NCBI GenBank assembly: GCA_958370785.1
Contig: CATXKN010000001.1
Span: forward strand, 1 to 64,000
DNA length: 64,000 nucleotides
Source: an uncultured Collinsella sp.
GTDB lineage: Bacteria > Actinomycetota > Coriobacteriia > Coriobacteriales > Coriobacteriaceae
Reading direction: 5' to 3'
Part shown: one piece after another, positions 35,856 to 47,386 of the stretch
Layout: every line of letters starts with the position of its first letter
How positions within the stretch are numbered: the stretch's first letter is position 1
Notes under the pieces: model-generated
Told to the model about the DNA's origin: nothing
The model's input: the letters and a program-made list of their open reading frames with translations, nothing else
The model's database searches: none
Made by a program: the position numbers and the translations under genes

Positions 35856-35890
35856 AAAGCCGAGGCCTCGTGTTGAGACCTCGGCTTTTT
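35856..35890. terminator. Terminator between convergent genes
   Basis: AAAAGCCGAGG pairs with CCTCGGCTTTTT around a 12-base loop. It serves the plus-strand zinc-ribbon gene and can also serve the convergent amidohydrolase gene. Confidence 0.88.
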
Positions 35891-35939
35891 GCATGAGGCG
35901 ACATCATTCGATGAAGCTGTCGCCCCGTCGCGCCAGTGC

Positions 35940-37310
35940 CTAAGCTACGCCGTCGCGGGCAAGCTCCTCTGCCAGGGCTTCTGCCGGCATGGCCATAATC
36001 GCGTCGAGCTCGGTGTCAACCTCGGAGATGCGCTTCACATTCAGCTTGCGCACCAAGTCACCGCGGCACATCACATGCATCGGCTCACGCAGAGCGCACA
36101 GGTCATCGAGCGGGTTCTCGCGCGTCACCAAAATGTCGGCTGCCTTGCCGCACTCGATCGTACCGGTCTCACCGCCCAGGCCCAGTAGCTCAGCATTGAC
36201 CTGCGTGGCCGTGTGCAGTGCAAAGGCATTGCTCACGCCCACGTACTTGGCAAAGTAGGCCACCTCGCGCCACATGTCGTACTGCGTCACGAACGGGCAG
36301 CTCGAGTCCGTGCCCAGGCCTACCTTGATACCGGCTTCTAGCGCCGCACGAGCACTCTCGATAATGCCCGAGCACACGATGTCGCCGTTCTTCTTTTGCG
36401 TATCGGTCGAATGGGTCTTTTCTGGATCGAGCAACACAAACGGCAGCGCCGGACTGATCGTGCAGGTCACGCTCGGTGCGCGTCCCTCGAGCTGCGTACC
36501 CACGGCGCCTCGATACAGCTCCAAAATCTCGGGGGTCATCGGAGCGCCGTGCTCAATCGTGTCAACGCCGGCCTCAAGCGCAGCCTTCACACCCTCGGTG
36601 CTCTCGACATGAGCCATGACCGGAAGGCCAACCTCGTGCGCCGCTTTGCATGCCGCAGCGGCAACCTCGACCGGCATGCGCAGCACGCCTGGCTCGCCTA
36701 CTTCGGTCGCATCGAACACGCCACCCGTCACGAACAACTTGATGACATCGGTACCGCGCGCATACAGGTCGCGCACCTGCTCGGCCGCCTCGGCGGGACT
36801 GTTAGCCACCTGCGCGAACAGCCCCGCGCCGTGGCCACCCGGCACCGTAACGCCCGTTCCCGGCGCTACCAGGCGCGGGCCCTGATATTTGCCGGCATCG
36901 ATGGCGTTGCGTACGGCGATGTCGGCAAACAGCGGGTCGCCCGCACCGCGCACCGTGGTCACGCCGCTTGCCAGCTGCTGCTGAGCGCTGCCCTTGAGGA
37001 TATGGCGCACGATGGCGCGCCCCACGGGATTGTCGAGTTTCTTCATCAGCGCGCCGGCATCTCCCGCCGAAACCGGCTTGCCCGACCCGCACAGATGCAC
37101 ATGCATATTGATGAGACCCGGCATGAGATACGCACCTGTCAGGTCGATGACCTCGGCACCTGCAGGCGCCTGCGCCACAGCGCTCGGCCCCATCCAGGTG
37201 ATGACACCGCGCTCAACGGCCACGGCCATATCGGGCTGCGGCTCCATATGCTCCGAGCCATCCAAGACGGTCGCATTGATAAACAACGTGGGACGATCGG
37301 CAGTCGCCAT
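35940..37310 (-). CDS. Metal-dependent amidohydrolase
   Basis: The 456-residue protein is of the imidazolonepropionase-like amidohydrolase group. Metal ligands are visible: HVH in INMHVHL, a lysine in VIKLFVTGG, histidines in VMAHVES and TIEHGAP, and an aspartate in LGTDSSC. Related proteins hydrolyse cyclic amides or Xaa-Pro dipeptides; the substrate cannot be fixed from sequence. ATG 37310 has GGGAGGAG ahead of it. It stands alone. Confidence 0.88.
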   Translation of the reverse strand: MATADRPTLFINATVLDGSEHMEPQPDMAVAVERGVITWMGPSAVAQAPAGAEVIDLTGAYLMPGLINMHVHLCGSGKPVSAGDAGALMKKLDNPVGRAIVRHILKGSAQQQLASGVTTVRGAGDPLFADIAVRNAIDAGKYQGPRLVAPGTGVTVPGGHGAGLFAQVANSPAEAAEQVRDLYARGTDVIKLFVTGGVFDATEVGEPGVLRMPVEVAAAACKAAHEVGLPVMAHVESTEGVKAALEAGVDTIEHGAPMTPEILELYRGAVGTQLEGRAPSVTCTISPALPFVLLDPEKTHSTDTQKKNGDIVCSGIIESARAALEAGIKVGLGTDSSCPFVTQYDMWREVAYFAKYVGVSNAFALHTATQVNAELLGLGGETGTIECGKAADILVTRENPLDDLCALREPMHVMCRGDLVRKLNVKRISEVDTELDAIMAMPAEALAEELARDGVA

Positions 37311-37460
37311 ATCGAGCTCCTCCCTCTCAGAAAACTTCAACATTTGTCCATTATTACCCAGCGGGGCGGGATTGCTGCGGACATATCGGTTAACGGAGAA
37401 AGGAGGAGATGCGGGAAACGGAATGCGTTGCAGTCCCACCCCAGCGACATCCGGGAAATG

Positions 37461-37595
37461 TCTCAATCTGTAACAGGTGGACGGGTTTTCGGCCTCTAGA
37501 TGTTACAGATTGAGATCTTTTAGCGGCAGCCAACCTTCTGTCTCGATCTGTAACAGTTGCGAGGCTGAGCGGTCCCTTGTTGTTACAGATCGAGA
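37461..37595. repeat. 80-bp-period hairpin array, 2 units
   Basis: Units at 37461-37515 and 37541-37595 are 80 bp apart. The loop of the first unit (AGGTGGACGGGTTTTCGG type) looks like the reverse complement of loops in the 2.9-32 kb arrays, so this array is probably in the opposite orientation. Confidence 0.9.
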
Positions 37596-37637
37596 CAAAC
37601 TCGGCAGGAACAACCACATCCGCGTTAGTCGTACCCC

Positions 37638-38717
37638 TCAGTGTCCATACCACTGACGCTTCCATTCCTCAGCCAAATCGGTCCGCTGTGGAATTCCCGC
37701 CAGTCTCATCTTTTCAGCCAGCTTCCCTGGGTTCTTGAGTTCATCAAACGTAAACCGAAGCACCTTGTGGCCGAGCATCGTCAGATGAGACTCTCGCTGA
37801 CGTTCTGCCACGAATGGGTCGACCGACTCCCGACCCTCGTCGTTCTGTAAGGCATACTTTCCCTTTCCATCGAGCTCGCCAATCACGCACGTCCCGTCCT
37901 CGAGCCTCCAGAAATAGTCGACTCGAAATACCTGATTCGGATCGAGCGGGTCGCGAAACTCCACCTGCAGCTCCGGAACCGGAAAACCGTACGCAATAAA
38001 GAATGCCCGAAAACGAGACTCGCCGCCGTTTTCGGACAGCCCGTCCGCATACGACGCAATCACCTGCGCTCTGCGATACCCGCGCTTGCCTTCACAATCC
38101 ATACGAAGCCACTCACAAAAGTCATCGCGCGATACGCCCTTTGCTCGCAACGCAGAATCGGCAATCGCCAGGCCATACGAAAACGGCGCGCGCAGCAGGC
38201 AGTCCTCTACCGTGCGCCAAAACGGCGTCGCCCGCACGCCGTCGACTTGTTCAAGCGCACCCGCCGCCTGTGGACGCAACAGCCGGCATCCCGCACTCAG
38301 CGGCACCGAGCAACCTGTCTTAACAAGAAATCGCGGCCCAAGCAGATCATTCGTCACCTCCAGACCCCACAAAAGCGCCGCGTCATAGCCCCAAAACGCC
38401 CAGTCTGGATGAAACTCCGCAAGCCCTTTGATGGTCCGCAGTGCTCGCTCCGCCGGTGTCAACGCATCCCAATCATGTTGAAAACAAAACAGATACGACT
38501 CGGGCTCCGCAATATCATCGGTTCCCACATGACGCCGCAGCCACATGAGCTCGGCATTGTCGTGTGTCACAAGCAGTACACCCTGTTCAGCCGCCTCCGT
38601 GAGCCTGGCAAGCATCCTATTCCGCGCCAAGGTGTTACGTGTTGCATGCTTGTGTTTGAAAACAGTATTAGACACTTCCATCACCACCACATCGGAGAAA
38701 TGGACCATCGCCGCCAT
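37638..38717 (-). CDS. Protein with DUF559-like (PD-D/E-x-K) C-terminal domain
   Basis: The protein of about 359 residues has an uncharacterised N-terminal two-thirds and a C-terminal domain with VDYFWRL and GELDGKGKY. This matches the D...E-x-D-G-K pattern of DUF559/Vsr-like nuclease folds. Such proteins in actinobacteria often carry an AbiEi-like N-terminus, but I cannot confirm that here. The start is uncertain: ATG 38717 or 38708 lack a good ribosome site, and the frame continues to a TTG at 38741 inside the hairpin arm. Confidence 0.7.
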   Translation of the reverse strand: MAAMVHFSDVVVMEVSNTVFKHKHATRNTLARNRMLARLTEAAEQGVLLVTHDNAELMWLRRHVGTDDIAEPESYLFCFQHDWDALTPAERALRTIKGLAEFHPDWAFWGYDAALLWGLEVTNDLLGPRFLVKTGCSVPLSAGCRLLRPQAAGALEQVDGVRATPFWRTVEDCLLRAPFSYGLAIADSALRAKGVSRDDFCEWLRMDCEGKRGYRRAQVIASYADGLSENGGESRFRAFFIAYGFPVPELQVEFRDPLDPNQVFRVDYFWRLEDGTCVIGELDGKGKYALQNDEGRESVDPFVAERQRESHLTMLGHKVLRFTFDELKNPGKLAEKMRLAGIPQRTDLAEEWKRQWYGH

Positions 38718-38735
38718 TGCCGCTATCGGCAAACG

Positions 38736-38870
38736 TCTCAATCTGTAACAGGAAGACAGTCTTTGAACCTCTAGTTGTTACAGATCGAGATTTTCAGTCG
38801 TGCGTCCAACTTTTGTCTCAATCTGTAACAGGTAGACCGGTTTTTTGTCCCTAAACGTTACAGATCGAGA
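38736..38870. repeat. 80-bp-period hairpin array, 2 units
   Basis: Units at 38736-38790 and 38816-38870 are 80 bp apart. The first unit overlaps the 5' end of the longest possible reading frame of gene 37638. Loops are of the reversed type (GGTAGACCGGTTTTTTG). Confidence 0.9.
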
Positions 38871-38912
38871 CATAAAGGCAGAAGGCAAGGCAGGCGACAA
38901 CAGCCCGCCCCC

Positions 38913-39620
38913 CTATTCCCACTCCTGCTCGTAGATATTAAGCGACTTCACGTAGCGTCCCTGAGCGCCCATGATGTCGCGAACCAGGCGCAAAAAGAAG
39001 CTGATGCACGAGGTGTCGAAACCGTCCTCTAGGTCCTCGGGATGCACCGCGCCCGGCCCGTCGACCGCCGTGTCGTTCAGGCGCGCGATGTCATACAGGT
39101 AGAGCTGCCCCGCCGTCAGCCAGACATCGTCGACGCACGCGAGCCGCACCGCAATCGCGCCATCGTTCCAGTGCTCCTTTTGCACGATATGTGGGTCGTA
39201 GACGTCAAAGCGACGGTCGGTGCGCGTATCCTTCAGCACGACCATGCCAGTCGCGGGATCCTTGTCCAAAATGCCAAAGCGCGAGAAATACTGCGTGTCA
39301 CGCACCCGCTTAAGTCGCCCGAGCGAAGCTGGAGAAATTGACGCTGGCGGCTCGTCCACATACAGTTCCAACAGCGTCTTACCATGGTAATAGGGGCGCT
39401 CAAACAGCAGCCAATCGGTAAACGCCATGTTGTAGGCCATGATTTCGTTTTGAGAAGGTTCCTCGCAATAGCTGAGCCACGGATCGACGATAATCTCGAA
39501 CTGCTCGCGCGCCGGCTCCAGGAATTGAAACTTCCGCAGCATCCAAAAGTGAGCCATGTCGGCAATATCGCTGCCGACGGCTTCGGCCAGCTGTGCTCGG
39601 TCAAAAACTTGGTCAGTCAT
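38913..39620 (-). CDS. Unknown protein, 235 residues
   Basis: I do not recognise this family. The protein is acidic, soluble and rich in aromatic residues (WLLFERPYYHG, DPWLSYCEEP, YEQEWE), with no signal peptide or membrane helix. A good ribosome site (GAGGAGGAT) before ATG 39620 and normal codon use support a real gene. It is monocistronic. Confidence 0.75.
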   Translation of the reverse strand: MTDQVFDRAQLAEAVGSDIADMAHFWMLRKFQFLEPAREQFEIIVDPWLSYCEEPSQNEIMAYNMAFTDWLLFERPYYHGKTLLELYVDEPPASISPASLGRLKRVRDTQYFSRFGILDKDPATGMVVLKDTRTDRRFDVYDPHIVQKEHWNDGAIAVRLACVDDVWLTAGQLYLYDIARLNDTAVDGPGAVHPEDLEDGFDTSCISFFLRLVRDIMGAQGRYVKSLNIYEQEWE

Positions 39621-39970
39621 GGCATCCTCCTCAAACTGATGAACCTCAATTTGAGCTTACGAGGAGGGTGGGCAGCCACGACCAGCGCGGGCAAAATAGG
39701 CCTCCGGCTGCAAACCAGATGCTAACCAAACACTTGACGGGATACTTGACCGAATGAGCGCACCGCAAAGAAACCGCAGGTAGACATAGACGGCCAACCC
39801 GCCCTTTTGAGCCAGATGCCCGCAGCCACCACAGAAACAACAGGCAACCACAGCCCAAGAAGTCGACAAATGAACACCCGTACGTCGACAAACGAGCAAA
39901 TTGCTCGCAAAGAGCGTCCCCAACGACTAGACAAAAAATGACTAGTCATTGGGGACGTTCTTAAATGACT
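39621..39970. other. Intergenic DNA with one hairpin
   Basis: No reading frame here has a ribosome site or protein-like composition. At 39916-39956 GTCCCCAACGACTAG forms a 17-bp near-perfect inverted repeat with GACTAGTCATTGGGGAC, with an A-rich centre. It lies just downstream of gltD and may act as its terminator or be a repeat element. Confidence 0.5.
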
Positions 39971-39973
39971 ACT

Positions 39974-41455
<1,482 letters not shown>

Positions 41456-41460
41456 GGCAC

Positions 41461-44400
41461 TTACGCCTCCTTCTTGGTCGAAGCAACAGAGCTGGCAGCC
41501 ACGGACGCAGCGCCCGCAGCACCGCCCGCCACATCAAAGCGAGCGACATCTGCGGCGCTCGCGCGACCGGTCACGATGTCAAATGCCAGCTCCTCGGCCT
41601 GCGCATGCGTCTTGCCGGCAGCCTCGCCCGCGGCGACAATCGCCAGCACGCGCTCGTACTCGGTCGGAATGACCTTCACAAAGTGCTTGCTCATCGTCTC
41701 AAAGCTGTAGAGCAGCTTAATGCCGCGCGGGCTCTGCGTCGCGTCCACGTGCTCCTGGATGAGCTCGCGAATCTGCGCCAGCTCGCCGGCCGTCGGGGCC
41801 TTGAGCTCAACGCTCTCGTGGTTCACGCGGGCGCTGAGTGTGCCGTATTGGTCAAAGACATAGGCCACGCCGCCCGTCATGCCGGCGGCAAAATTCTGCC
41901 CGACCTCGCCCAGGATGAGTGCCAGGCCGCCCGTCATGTACTCGCAGCCATGGTTGCCGCAGCCCTCGACCACCACGGTGGCACCGGAGTTGCGCACGCC
42001 AAAGCGCTGGCCGGCAAGACCGTTAATGAAGCCGCGGCCGCTCGTGGCACCAAAGAACGCAACGTTGCCAACGATGATGTTCTCGTCGAACTTGTAGGTC
42101 GCATGCGGGTTGGGGCGCACCGACACCTCGCCGCCCGAAAGGCCCTTGCCAAAGTAGTCGTTGGCGTCGCCGCACACGTTGAGCGTCACGCCGCGCGGCA
42201 GGAAGGCGCCAAAGCTCTGACCGGCCGAACCATCGCAATCGATGGTGATGGAGCCGGCGGGCAGGCCCTCGGGATGCGCCTTGGTCACCGCGTTGCCCAG
42301 GATAGTGCCCACGCAGCGGTTGACGTTGGCGATATCGGCGCGGAAGCGAATCGGACGCAGGTGCGCACGGGCATCGGCCGTATAGGGCACAAACAACGTG
42401 GAGTCGAGCGTCTTGTCGAGCTCGCTGTCTGCGGCCATCTGCGGCAGGAAGTGGCGACCGTCGGCGCCCGGAATATGGGCACCGAACTCGCAGGTCGCGC
42501 TCGCCAGCACGGGCGACAGATCGAGCAGATTTGCTTTGCGGTTACCCGGGACCTCGATCTGGCGCAGGCACTCGGGATGGCCGACCATCTCGTCGACGGT
42601 GCGGAAGCCCAGGCTCGCCATGACCTCGCGCAGCTGCTCGGCAACAAAGAGCATAAAGTGCTCAACGTGCTCGGGCTTGCCGCGGAAGCCGCGACGCAGG
42701 CGGCAGTTTTGCGTAGCGATGCCGGCCGGGCAGGTGTCCTGCTGGCAGTCGCGCTGCATGAGGCAACCCATGGAGATGAGCGGCATGGTCGCAAAGCCAA
42801 ACTCCTCGGCACCCAGCAGGCAGGCGACGGCAACATCGGTGCCGTCCATGAGCTTGCCGTCGGCCTCGAGCACCACGCGCGAGCGCAGGCCGTTTTGCAG
42901 CAGCGTCTGCTGGGCCTCGGCAAGGCCGAGCTCCAGCGGTAGGCCGGCGTGCCAAATGGAATCGCGCGCAGCGGCACCCGAGCCGCCATTGTGGCCGCTG
43001 ATCAAGATCTTGTCGGCAGCGCCCTTGGCCACACCGGTGGCGATGGTGCCGACGCCGGCCTCGCTGACCAGCTTGACCGACACGCGCGCACCGGGGTTGG
43101 CGTTCTTAAGATCGAAGATAAGCTCCGCCAGGTCCTCGATGGAGTAGATGTCGTGGTGCGGCGGAGGCGAGATCAGGCCGATGCCGGGCGTGGACTGACG
43201 GACCTCGGCGATCCAGGGGTAGACCTTCTTGCCGGGCAGGTGTCCGCCCTCGCCGGGCTTGGCGCCCTGGGCCATCTTGATCTGAATCTCGAAGGCGCTG
43301 CACAGGTAGCGGCTCGTCACGCCAAAGCGCGCGCTTGCCACCTGCTTGATGGCGGAGTTCTTGGAGTCGCCGTTGGCCAGCGGGGTCTCGCGACGCGGAT
43401 CCTCACCGCCCTCGCCGGAGTTGGAACGGCCGTGCAGGCGGTTCATGGCGATGGCCATGCACTCGTGTGCCTCTTTGCTGATGGAGCCGTACGACATGGC
43501 ACCGGTGTTAAAGCGGCGAACGATGTTGAGCGCGGGCTCGACCTCGTCGAGTGCCACCGGAGTGCGGCCGCTGGCATTAAAGTCGAGCAAGTCGCGCAGG
43601 CGCACGGCACGACCGGTGCGGTGCAGGCGGGCGCTGTACTCCTTGAAGGTGTCGTAGCTGTCCTCACGGCAGGCGGTCTGCAGCAAGTAGACAGTCTGCG
43701 GATCGATGAGGTGATCCTCGCCGCCGAGCGGACGCCACTTGGTCAGACCCAGCGTGGGCAGCTGACCGGGAGCCGGGCTCTTAAGGATTGCGAGTGCGGC
43801 GTCGTAGCGCTCGTTTTGCTCGCGCTCAACGTCCTCGACGCCCATACCGCCCACACGGCTCACCGTGCCGGCGAAGTACGCGTTGACGAACTCCGGCGTT
43901 AAGCCCACGGCCTCGAAGATCTGCGCGGAGTGGTAGCTCTGCACCGTGGAGATGCCCATCTTGGACATGATGGAGACGATGCCGGCGGTCGCAGCCTTGT
44001 TGTAGTTGGCGATGCCCTGCTCGGCCGTCACGTCCAAGTCGCCGCGCGCCGCCAGATCGCGGATGCACGCATGTGCGTTGTACGGATAGATGCCGCTCGC
44101 GGAGTAGCCCACCAGTGCCGCAAAGTCGTGCGGGGACACGGCGTCGCCGCACTCCACCACGATGTCGGCAAAGGTACGCACGCCGGCGCGGATCAGGTGG
44201 TTGTGCACACAGCCCACGGCGAGCAGCGACGGCACGGGCACCTCGCCCGCAGCGGCACGATCGCTCAGCACCACGATGTTCACGCCGTCGCGGACCGCAG
44301 CCTCAACGTCCTCTGCAAGTTGCTTGAGCGCAGCCTGCAGCGCGCCCTCGCCGGCATCGCGGCGGTACACGGTACGGAAACGGCGGGTCTTAAAGCCCAC

Positions 44401-46158
44401 GCGGGCGATGGCGCAGATACGCTCGAACTCCTCCTCATTGAGCAACGGGCGCTCCAGGCGCACCAGCTGGCAGGCCGTACGGGAGTCCTCGAGCAGGTTG
44501 CCGTGATTGCCCAGGTAGAGCGTGGTCGAGGTGACCATATGCTCGCGCAGGGCATCGATCGGCGGGTTCGTGACCTGGGCGAACAACTGATAGAAGTAGT
44601 CAAAGAACGAGCGCGTCTTCTTGGACAGGCAGGCCAGCGGCGCATCGATGCCCATCGAGGCGAGCGGGGCCTTGCCCTGCTGGGCCATGGGACGCACGAC
44701 CTCATCGACGTCATCCCAGTGATACCCGAGCTTGGCCATGCGCACGGCGGCGGGCACCTCGGCGTCCTCGGCGGGCGTTGCCGCGGCAGGCCTATCGAGC
44801 GCGTCGACGGTCAGCGTCTCCTCGGCAATCCAATCACGGTAGGGCTTTTCCTTGGCGTAACGGGCGCGCAGCTCTTCGTTGTAGATAACGCGCCCGCGGG
44901 CAAAGTCGACCTCGAGCATCTGGCCCGGCCCCAGACAGCCGCTCGTCAGGATGTTCTCGGGGCTCACCTCGATGGTGCCCACCTCGCTTGCCAGCATAAA
45001 GCGACCGTCGCGCGTCACATAGTAGCGGGCGGGACGCAGGCCGTTACGGTCGAGGGCGGCACCCAGGGTGCGACCGTCGGTAAAGGCGATGGCCGCCGGG
45101 CCATCCCACGGCTCCATGAGCATGGACTGGTAAGCGTCGTAGGCGCGGCGCTCCTCACTCAGGCTGTCGTTGTGGTCCCACGGCTCGGGCAGCAACATGG
45201 ACGCGGCACGCGTGAGCGGACGGCCGTTCATGACCAAAAACTCAAGCACGTTGTCCAGAATCGCGGAATCGGAGCCCTCGCGGTTGATGATAGGCATCAC
45301 GCGCTCAAGATCGTGCTGCAGCACGGGGCTGTACAGGTTGGGCTCGCGGGCGCGGATCCAGTTGACGTTGCCCTTGAGGGTGTTGATCTCGCCGTTATGG
45401 ATGATAAAGCGGTTGGGGTGCGCGCGCTCCCAGCTGGGCGTGGTGTTGGTGGAGTAGCGCGAGTGGACGAGCGCCACGGCCGTCTTGACGGCAGCGTCGT
45501 TGAGATCGATGAAGAAGCGGCGCATCTGCGTAGCGACCAGCATGCCCTTGTACACGATAGTGCGCGAGCTCATGGAGCACACATAGAAGATCTTGTCGCG
45601 CAGGGCAAACTCGGCGTCGGCCTTTTTCTCGATAGTGCGGCGGCACACGTACAGGCGGCGCTCAAAGGCATCACCGGCGGGCGTGTCGTCGGGGCGGCCC
45701 AGGAAGGCCTGCAGGATAGTAGGCATGCAGGCGCGGGCTGTCTCGCCCAGGTCGTGCGGGTCGACCGGAACCTCGCGCCAAAAGAGCAGCGGCACGCCGG
45801 CCTCGGCGCAGCCCTCCTCAAACACGCGACGGGCATCCTCTACGCCCTTGTCGTCTTGCGGGAAGAACAACATGGCCACGCCATAGTCGCCCTCTGCCGG
45901 CAGAATCTGGCCGCACTTTTGAGCCTCTTTACGGAAAAAGTGATGCGGAACCTGGAACAGGATGCCAGCGCCGTCGCCGGTGTTCTTCTCGAGTCCCGTG
46001 CCGCCGCGGTGCTCCAAGTTGACCAGAATGGACAGCGCGTCGTCCAGAATCTGGTGATGGCGCTCACCGTTGATATCGGCAAGCGCGCCGATGCCACATG
46101 CATCGTGGTCGAATTCGGGGCGATAAAGGCCCTGCTGCTGAGCGGAATCTGCCTGCAT
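41461..46158 (-). CDS. gltB: Glutamate synthase large subunit
   Basis: The 1565-residue enzyme has an N-terminal glutaminase domain, whose catalytic Cys in DACGIG becomes the first residue after removal of about 20 residues. A central domain, the FMN-binding synthase domain (about residues 850-1200) and a C-terminal beta-helix domain follow. The 3Fe-4S cluster cysteines are in CLMQRDCQQDTCPAG. The C-terminus is extended by an Ala-rich stretch. Partner of GltD downstream. ATG 46158 follows GGGGAGG. Confidence 0.97.
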   Translation of the reverse strand: MQADSAQQQGLYRPEFDHDACGIGALADINGERHHQILDDALSILVNLEHRGGTGLEKNTGDGAGILFQVPHHFFRKEAQKCGQILPAEGDYGVAMLFFPQDDKGVEDARRVFEEGCAEAGVPLLFWREVPVDPHDLGETARACMPTILQAFLGRPDDTPAGDAFERRLYVCRRTIEKKADAEFALRDKIFYVCSMSSRTIVYKGMLVATQMRRFFIDLNDAAVKTAVALVHSRYSTNTTPSWERAHPNRFIIHNGEINTLKGNVNWIRAREPNLYSPVLQHDLERVMPIINREGSDSAILDNVLEFLVMNGRPLTRAASMLLPEPWDHNDSLSEERRAYDAYQSMLMEPWDGPAAIAFTDGRTLGAALDRNGLRPARYYVTRDGRFMLASEVGTIEVSPENILTSGCLGPGQMLEVDFARGRVIYNEELRARYAKEKPYRDWIAEETLTVDALDRPAAATPAEDAEVPAAVRMAKLGYHWDDVDEVVRPMAQQGKAPLASMGIDAPLACLSKKTRSFFDYFYQLFAQVTNPPIDALREHMVTSTTLYLGNHGNLLEDSRTACQLVRLERPLLNEEEFERICAIARVGFKTRRFRTVYRRDAGEGALQAALKQLAEDVEAAVRDGVNIVVLSDRAAAGEVPVPSLLAVGCVHNHLIRAGVRTFADIVVECGDAVSPHDFAALVGYSASGIYPYNAHACIRDLAARGDLDVTAEQGIANYNKAATAGIVSIMSKMGISTVQSYHSAQIFEAVGLTPEFVNAYFAGTVSRVGGMGVEDVEREQNERYDAALAILKSPAPGQLPTLGLTKWRPLGGEDHLIDPQTVYLLQTACREDSYDTFKEYSARLHRTGRAVRLRDLLDFNASGRTPVALDEVEPALNIVRRFNTGAMSYGSISKEAHECMAIAMNRLHGRSNSGEGGEDPRRETPLANGDSKNSAIKQVASARFGVTSRYLCSAFEIQIKMAQGAKPGEGGHLPGKKVYPWIAEVRQSTPGIGLISPPPHHDIYSIEDLAELIFDLKNANPGARVSVKLVSEAGVGTIATGVAKGAADKILISGHNGGSGAAARDSIWHAGLPLELGLAEAQQTLLQNGLRSRVVLEADGKLMDGTDVAVACLLGAEEFGFATMPLISMGCLMQRDCQQDTCPAGIATQNCRLRRGFRGKPEHVEHFMLFVAEQLREVMASLGFRTVDEMVGHPECLRQIEVPGNRKANLLDLSPVLASATCEFGAHIPGADGRHFLPQMAADSELDKTLDSTLFVPYTADARAHLRPIRFRADIANVNRCVGTILGNAVTKAHPEGLPAGSITIDCDGSAGQSFGAFLPRGVTLNVCGDANDYFGKGLSGGEVSVRPNPHATYKFDENIIVGNVAFFGATSGRGFINGLAGQRFGVRNSGATVVVEGCGNHGCEYMTGGLALILGEVGQNFAAGMTGGVAYVFDQYGTLSARVNHESVELKAPTAGELAQIRELIQEHVDATQSPRGIKLLYSFETMSKHFVKVIPTEYERVLAIVAAGEAAGKTHAQAEELAFDIVTGRASAADVARFDVAGGAAGAASVAASSVASTKKEA

Positions 46159-46343
46159 CGCGATCCTCCCCTAGATATTTAGACAGTCAATTGAATAGGC
46201 ATACTAGGAGCAACGCCGGCCCGTTGTGTTTCCCACCCGTTTCGAAACAATCGCGTAACGCACGCCCCACGAGTGGACACCGCCGACCTCAAGGGCGACA
46301 ACAAGGGCCCCAAGTTCGGCCTGCAAGCTCACCGCTTCAAACA

Positions 46344-46398
46344 TCTCAATCTGTAACAGGAAGACCCAATTTCCATCCCTACTTGTTACAGATCAAGA
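46344..46398. repeat. Single 55-bp hairpin unit
   Basis: One unit with standard arms (one change in the right arm) and a reversed-type loop. It lies between the divergent gltB and gpmA genes. Confidence 0.85.
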
Positions 46399-46456
46399 CA
46401 TTTCGGCAATCCCCTTTCACCATCTCATTCAAATACAACAATTTTGTTAGTCGTGG

Positions 46457-46485
46457 TTAACTTTTTAGCCTAAAACGGGTATCCT
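46457..46485 (+). promoter_or_regulatory. gpmA promoter
   Basis: TTAACT (-35) and TATCCT (-10) are separated by 17 bp, about 50 bp before the gpmA start codon. Confidence 0.65.
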
Positions 46486-46537
46486 TTGCGGCGTCAAACA
46501 AACGGCACGCGTCCCGTGCCACATTAAGGAGGCCCCT

Positions 46538-47311
46538 ATGGCAAACCAGGCAGACCGGCAGACGATGCAACTCGTCCTTATCCGTCACGGAGAATCCGAG
46601 TGGAACAAGCTCAACCTGTTCACCGGCTGGACCGATGTCGAGCTCACCGACACGGGCCGCGAAGAGGCGGCGGCAGGCGGCCGCGCCCTCAAGGAAGCGG
46701 GCTTCGACTTTGACATCTGCTACACCTCGCGCCTCAAGCGCGCGATCCACACCCTCAACATCGTGCTCGGCCAGATGGACCGCGAATGGCTGCCCGTCAT
46801 CAAATCCTGGAAGCTCAACGAGCGCCACTACGGCGCGCTGCAGGGTCTCAACAAGGCCGATGCCGCGGCGGAGCACGGCGACGAGCAGGTGCTCATCTGG
46901 CGCCGTTCCTTCGATGTCTGCCCGCCGGCGCTCGAGCCGGGCGACGGTCGCGACCCTCACACACAGGAGCAATACCGTGATGTCGCACCCGACCAGCTGC
47001 CCTATACCGAATGCCTCAAGGACACGATAGCCCGCGCCTGGCCTTATTTCGAAGACGAGATTCGCCCCCAGATGCTCGCCGGCAAGCGCGTACTCATCGC
47101 CGCACACGGCAACTCCCTGCGCTCACTCGTCATGAAGTTCGAGCACCTCACGCCCGAGGAGATCCTCAAGGTCAACATCCCCACCGGCGTGCCGCTCGTC
47201 TACACCTTCGACACCGATTTCAACGTCCTCGACAAGCGCTACATCGGCGACCCGGCGACCATCGCCGCCAAGATTGACGCCGTGGCCAATCAGGGCAAAG
47301 CGCACAAGTAG
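46538..47311 (+). CDS. gpmA: 2,3-bisphosphoglycerate-dependent phosphoglycerate mutase
   Basis: The 257-residue glycolytic enzyme interconverts 3- and 2-phosphoglycerate. The phosphohistidine motif IRHGESEWN, TSRLKRAI, ERHYGALQG and AAHGNSLR are all present. Length is normal. AAGGAGG precedes the start. It appears to have its own promoter. Confidence 0.96.
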   Translation: MANQADRQTMQLVLIRHGESEWNKLNLFTGWTDVELTDTGREEAAAGGRALKEAGFDFDICYTSRLKRAIHTLNIVLGQMDREWLPVIKSWKLNERHYGALQGLNKADAAAEHGDEQVLIWRRSFDVCPPALEPGDGRDPHTQEQYRDVAPDQLPYTECLKDTIARAWPYFEDEIRPQMLAGKRVLIAAHGNSLRSLVMKFEHLTPEEILKVNIPTGVPLVYTFDTDFNVLDKRYIGDPATIAAKIDAVANQGKAHK

Positions 47312-47386
47312 CCCCAACCTAAACCCAGGGCGCGGCGCCGCGCAACCCAAGTGCAGCGCCGCGCCACTCCGACGTAGGAACCAGCC

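Noticed and set aside
39657..39949. Small minus-strand genes in the gap before gltD
   Set aside because: Several overlapping frames exist, but none has a ribosome site or convincing protein composition.
43930..46182. 750-residue plus-strand reading frame
   Set aside because: It is antisense to gltB, whose domains and catalytic motifs are unmistakable.
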